The notes beneath the pieces were generated by a model. That model did not search any database and was not told the DNA's origin. It saw only the letters and a program-made list of their open reading frames with translations. From Rhodospirillales bacterium (GTDB taxonomy: Bacteria > Pseudomonadota > Alphaproteobacteria > Rhodospirillales > Defluviicoccaceae), in the NCBI GenBank assembly GCA_026125865.1, contig JAHCKI010000117.1, forward strand, positions 1-7,319: a DNA stretch of 7,319 bases, in the 5' to 3' direction. The translations under genes and the position numbers were made by a program. This document shows positions 6,178 through 7,319 of the stretch, in pieces; the first letter of the stretch is position 1; the number at the start of each line of letters is the position of its first letter.

Positions 6178-7319
6178 ATACTTTTTTTCAAACCGTGTTC
6201 GAAGCAGGATTGCGAGGGCATTCATAACCCCAAGAAAACAGAGCAAGACGACGATTGCCGCCGATGTTCGTTCGACAAACGCGCGTTCGGGACTATCCGC
6301 CCAAAGGTACACTTGAACGGGCATCGCCGTCGCTGGGTCCAAGGGGTTGGATGGAATATCGACGATGAAGGCGACCATGCCGATCATCAGCAAGGGTGCC
6401 GTTTCACCCAAGGCCCGTGCCATACCGATGATGGTGCCTGTCAGCATGCCTGGAATAGCCAGGGGTAGCACATGGTGAAACACGGTTTGAATCCTTGAGG
6501 CGCCAACGCCAAGGGCTGCTTCGCGGATCGATGGTGGCACCGCTCTCAGTGCTGCGCGACCCGCGATTATTATGGTCGGTAGCGTCATTAACGCCAGCAC
6601 CATTCCGCCGACTAACGGCGCCGAGCGTGGGAACCCGAAGAAATTCAGGAACACGGCCAGGCCCAACAATCCAAAAACGATCGACGGAACCGCAGCGAGG
6701 TTGTTGATGTTGATCTCAATCAGATCCGTCCAGCGGTTCTTCGGTGCGAATTCTTCGAGGTAGATAGCGGCGCCGACCGCAACAGGGAATGATAGGACGA
6801 GGGTCACCATCATCGTCCAGAACGATCCGACCAGCGCACCCCCTACGCCCGCAAGTTCCGGAGAGCGCGAGTCGCCACTGGTAAAGAACGTTGTATTGAA
6901 CCGCGATTTGACGAGTCCGCGGTCTTTTAGGATGCGGAACCATTCAATCTGTTGGTCGGAAATTCGTCGCTCGGACTCGGGTACGTCGGCGCTGATATGA
7001 CCCTTGTTGAACTGGTCGAAATCATCGCTCGCGTGCACGTAAAAGGTTGTGCGTTGGCCTATGATGGACCGGCCATTTTCCTCAGCGTCCAGGACCGCCT
7101 GGCGGATGTCGAAGGCGGCTCCCGGACTGAAGAGCTTCAACAACGCACGCTGTTCCTGACGGCCGGTGACGTCGGGAAAAATGTTTCTTACCGCTTGCTT
7201 GACCAATTTCTGGTAATTCGCGCCGGAAAGGACCTTGAAATCCCGCGTGCCGTCGGGATCGATTTCCTGAGGAGACAACTCTACATCAAGGCGGATTTTC
7301 GTTTCCGTAAATGCCGGTA
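6175..7319 (-). CDS. pstA: Phosphate ABC transporter permease PstA with DUF3333-like N-terminal domain (5' partial)
   Basis: One of the two inner-membrane channel subunits of the PstSCAB importer. The frame is open to the window edge (380 codons visible, beginning PAFTETKIRLDVE), so the start and first membrane helix are outside. A TTG at 7276-7278 could be mistaken for a start, but coding clearly continues upstream of it. The first 150 or so visible residues are soluble and resemble the DUF3333 domain fused to alphaproteobacterial PstA; they probably lie between the first helix and the permease core. The core has hydrophobic segments near nt 6760-6845, 6630-6700, 6535-6615, 6360-6460 and 6200-6275. 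The EAA loop (EAALGVGASRIQTVFHHVLP) that docks on PstB is at nt 6463-6522. The end is RTRFEKKY. It is probably co-transcribed with pstC upstream (outside the window) and pstB downstream. Confidence 0.95.
   Translation of the reverse strand, partial: PAFTETKIRLDVELSPQEIDPDGTRDFKVLSGANYQKLVKQAVRNIFPDVTGRQEQRALLKLFSPGAAFDIRQAVLDAEENGRSIIGQRTTFYVHASDDFDQFNKGHISADVPESERRISDQQIEWFRILKDRGLVKSRFNTTFFTSGDSRSPELAGVGGALVGSFWTMMVTLVLSFPVAVGAAIYLEEFAPKNRWTDLIEININNLAAVPSIVFGLLGLAVFLNFFGFPRSAPLVGGMVLALMTLPTIIIAGRAALRAVPPSIREAALGVGASRIQTVFHHVLPLAIPGMLTGTIIGMARALGETAPLLMIGMVAFIVDIPSNPLDPATAMPVQVYLWADSPERAFVERTSAAIVVLLCFLGVMNALAILLRTRFEKKY

Noticed and set aside
7276..7278. TTG as the start codon of pstA
   Set aside because: The frame continues upstream to the window edge with DUF3333-like residues (PAFTETKIRLDVE), so the gene is truncated by the window rather than starting here.
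1..7319. A novel multigene defence or mobile system in the window
   Set aside because: Apart from a HerA-like ATPase of unknown role, the genes are a standard c-di-GMP enzyme and a standard pst-pho operon. There are no transposases, integrases, toxin-antitoxin pairs or CRISPR repeats.

Overview
This window looks like ordinary chromosome from an alphaproteobacterium, most likely Rhodospirillales-like. That placement is an inference from three things: moderately high GC, the phosphate gene order pstA-pstB-phoU-phoB with phoB at the distal end, and an extra N-terminal domain of the DUF3333 kind in PstA. No mobile element, CRISPR array, tRNA or rRNA is visible. Coding density is high, and no gene-free stretch exceeds about 180 bases.

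Left part, plus strand. About 140-180 bases of leader carry a possible terminator hairpin, a plausible sigma70-type promoter and overlapping small dyads. They precede a HerA/FtsK-superfamily DNA-translocating ATPase (to 1906). After 59 bases comes a cytoplasmic PAS-GGDEF-EAL protein (1966-3792). Both its cyclase and its phosphodiesterase active-site motifs are intact, as is the RxxD inhibitory site.

Right part, minus strand. This is the distal portion of a phosphate (pho/pst) operon, read from right to left: pstA (5' end cut by the window edge), pstB, phoU and phoB. Gaps are short (11, 48 and 33 bases), consistent with one transcript. PstA and PstB are parts of the high-affinity phosphate ABC importer. 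PhoU couples transporter state to the sensor kinase, and PhoB is the response regulator that activates the Pho regulon. The proximal genes expected in this lineage (pstC, possibly pstS and phoR) and the operon promoter would lie beyond the right edge.

The two blocks converge. The stop codons of the c-di-GMP gene and phoB are separated by only 19 bases, with no convincing intrinsic terminator. The points most worth a second look are a HerA ATPase with no visible NurA partner, an 11-base direct repeat abutting the phoU ribosome binding site, the DUF3333-like domain of PstA, and the tight convergence of a c-di-GMP enzyme with phoB. I see no clearly new multigene system.
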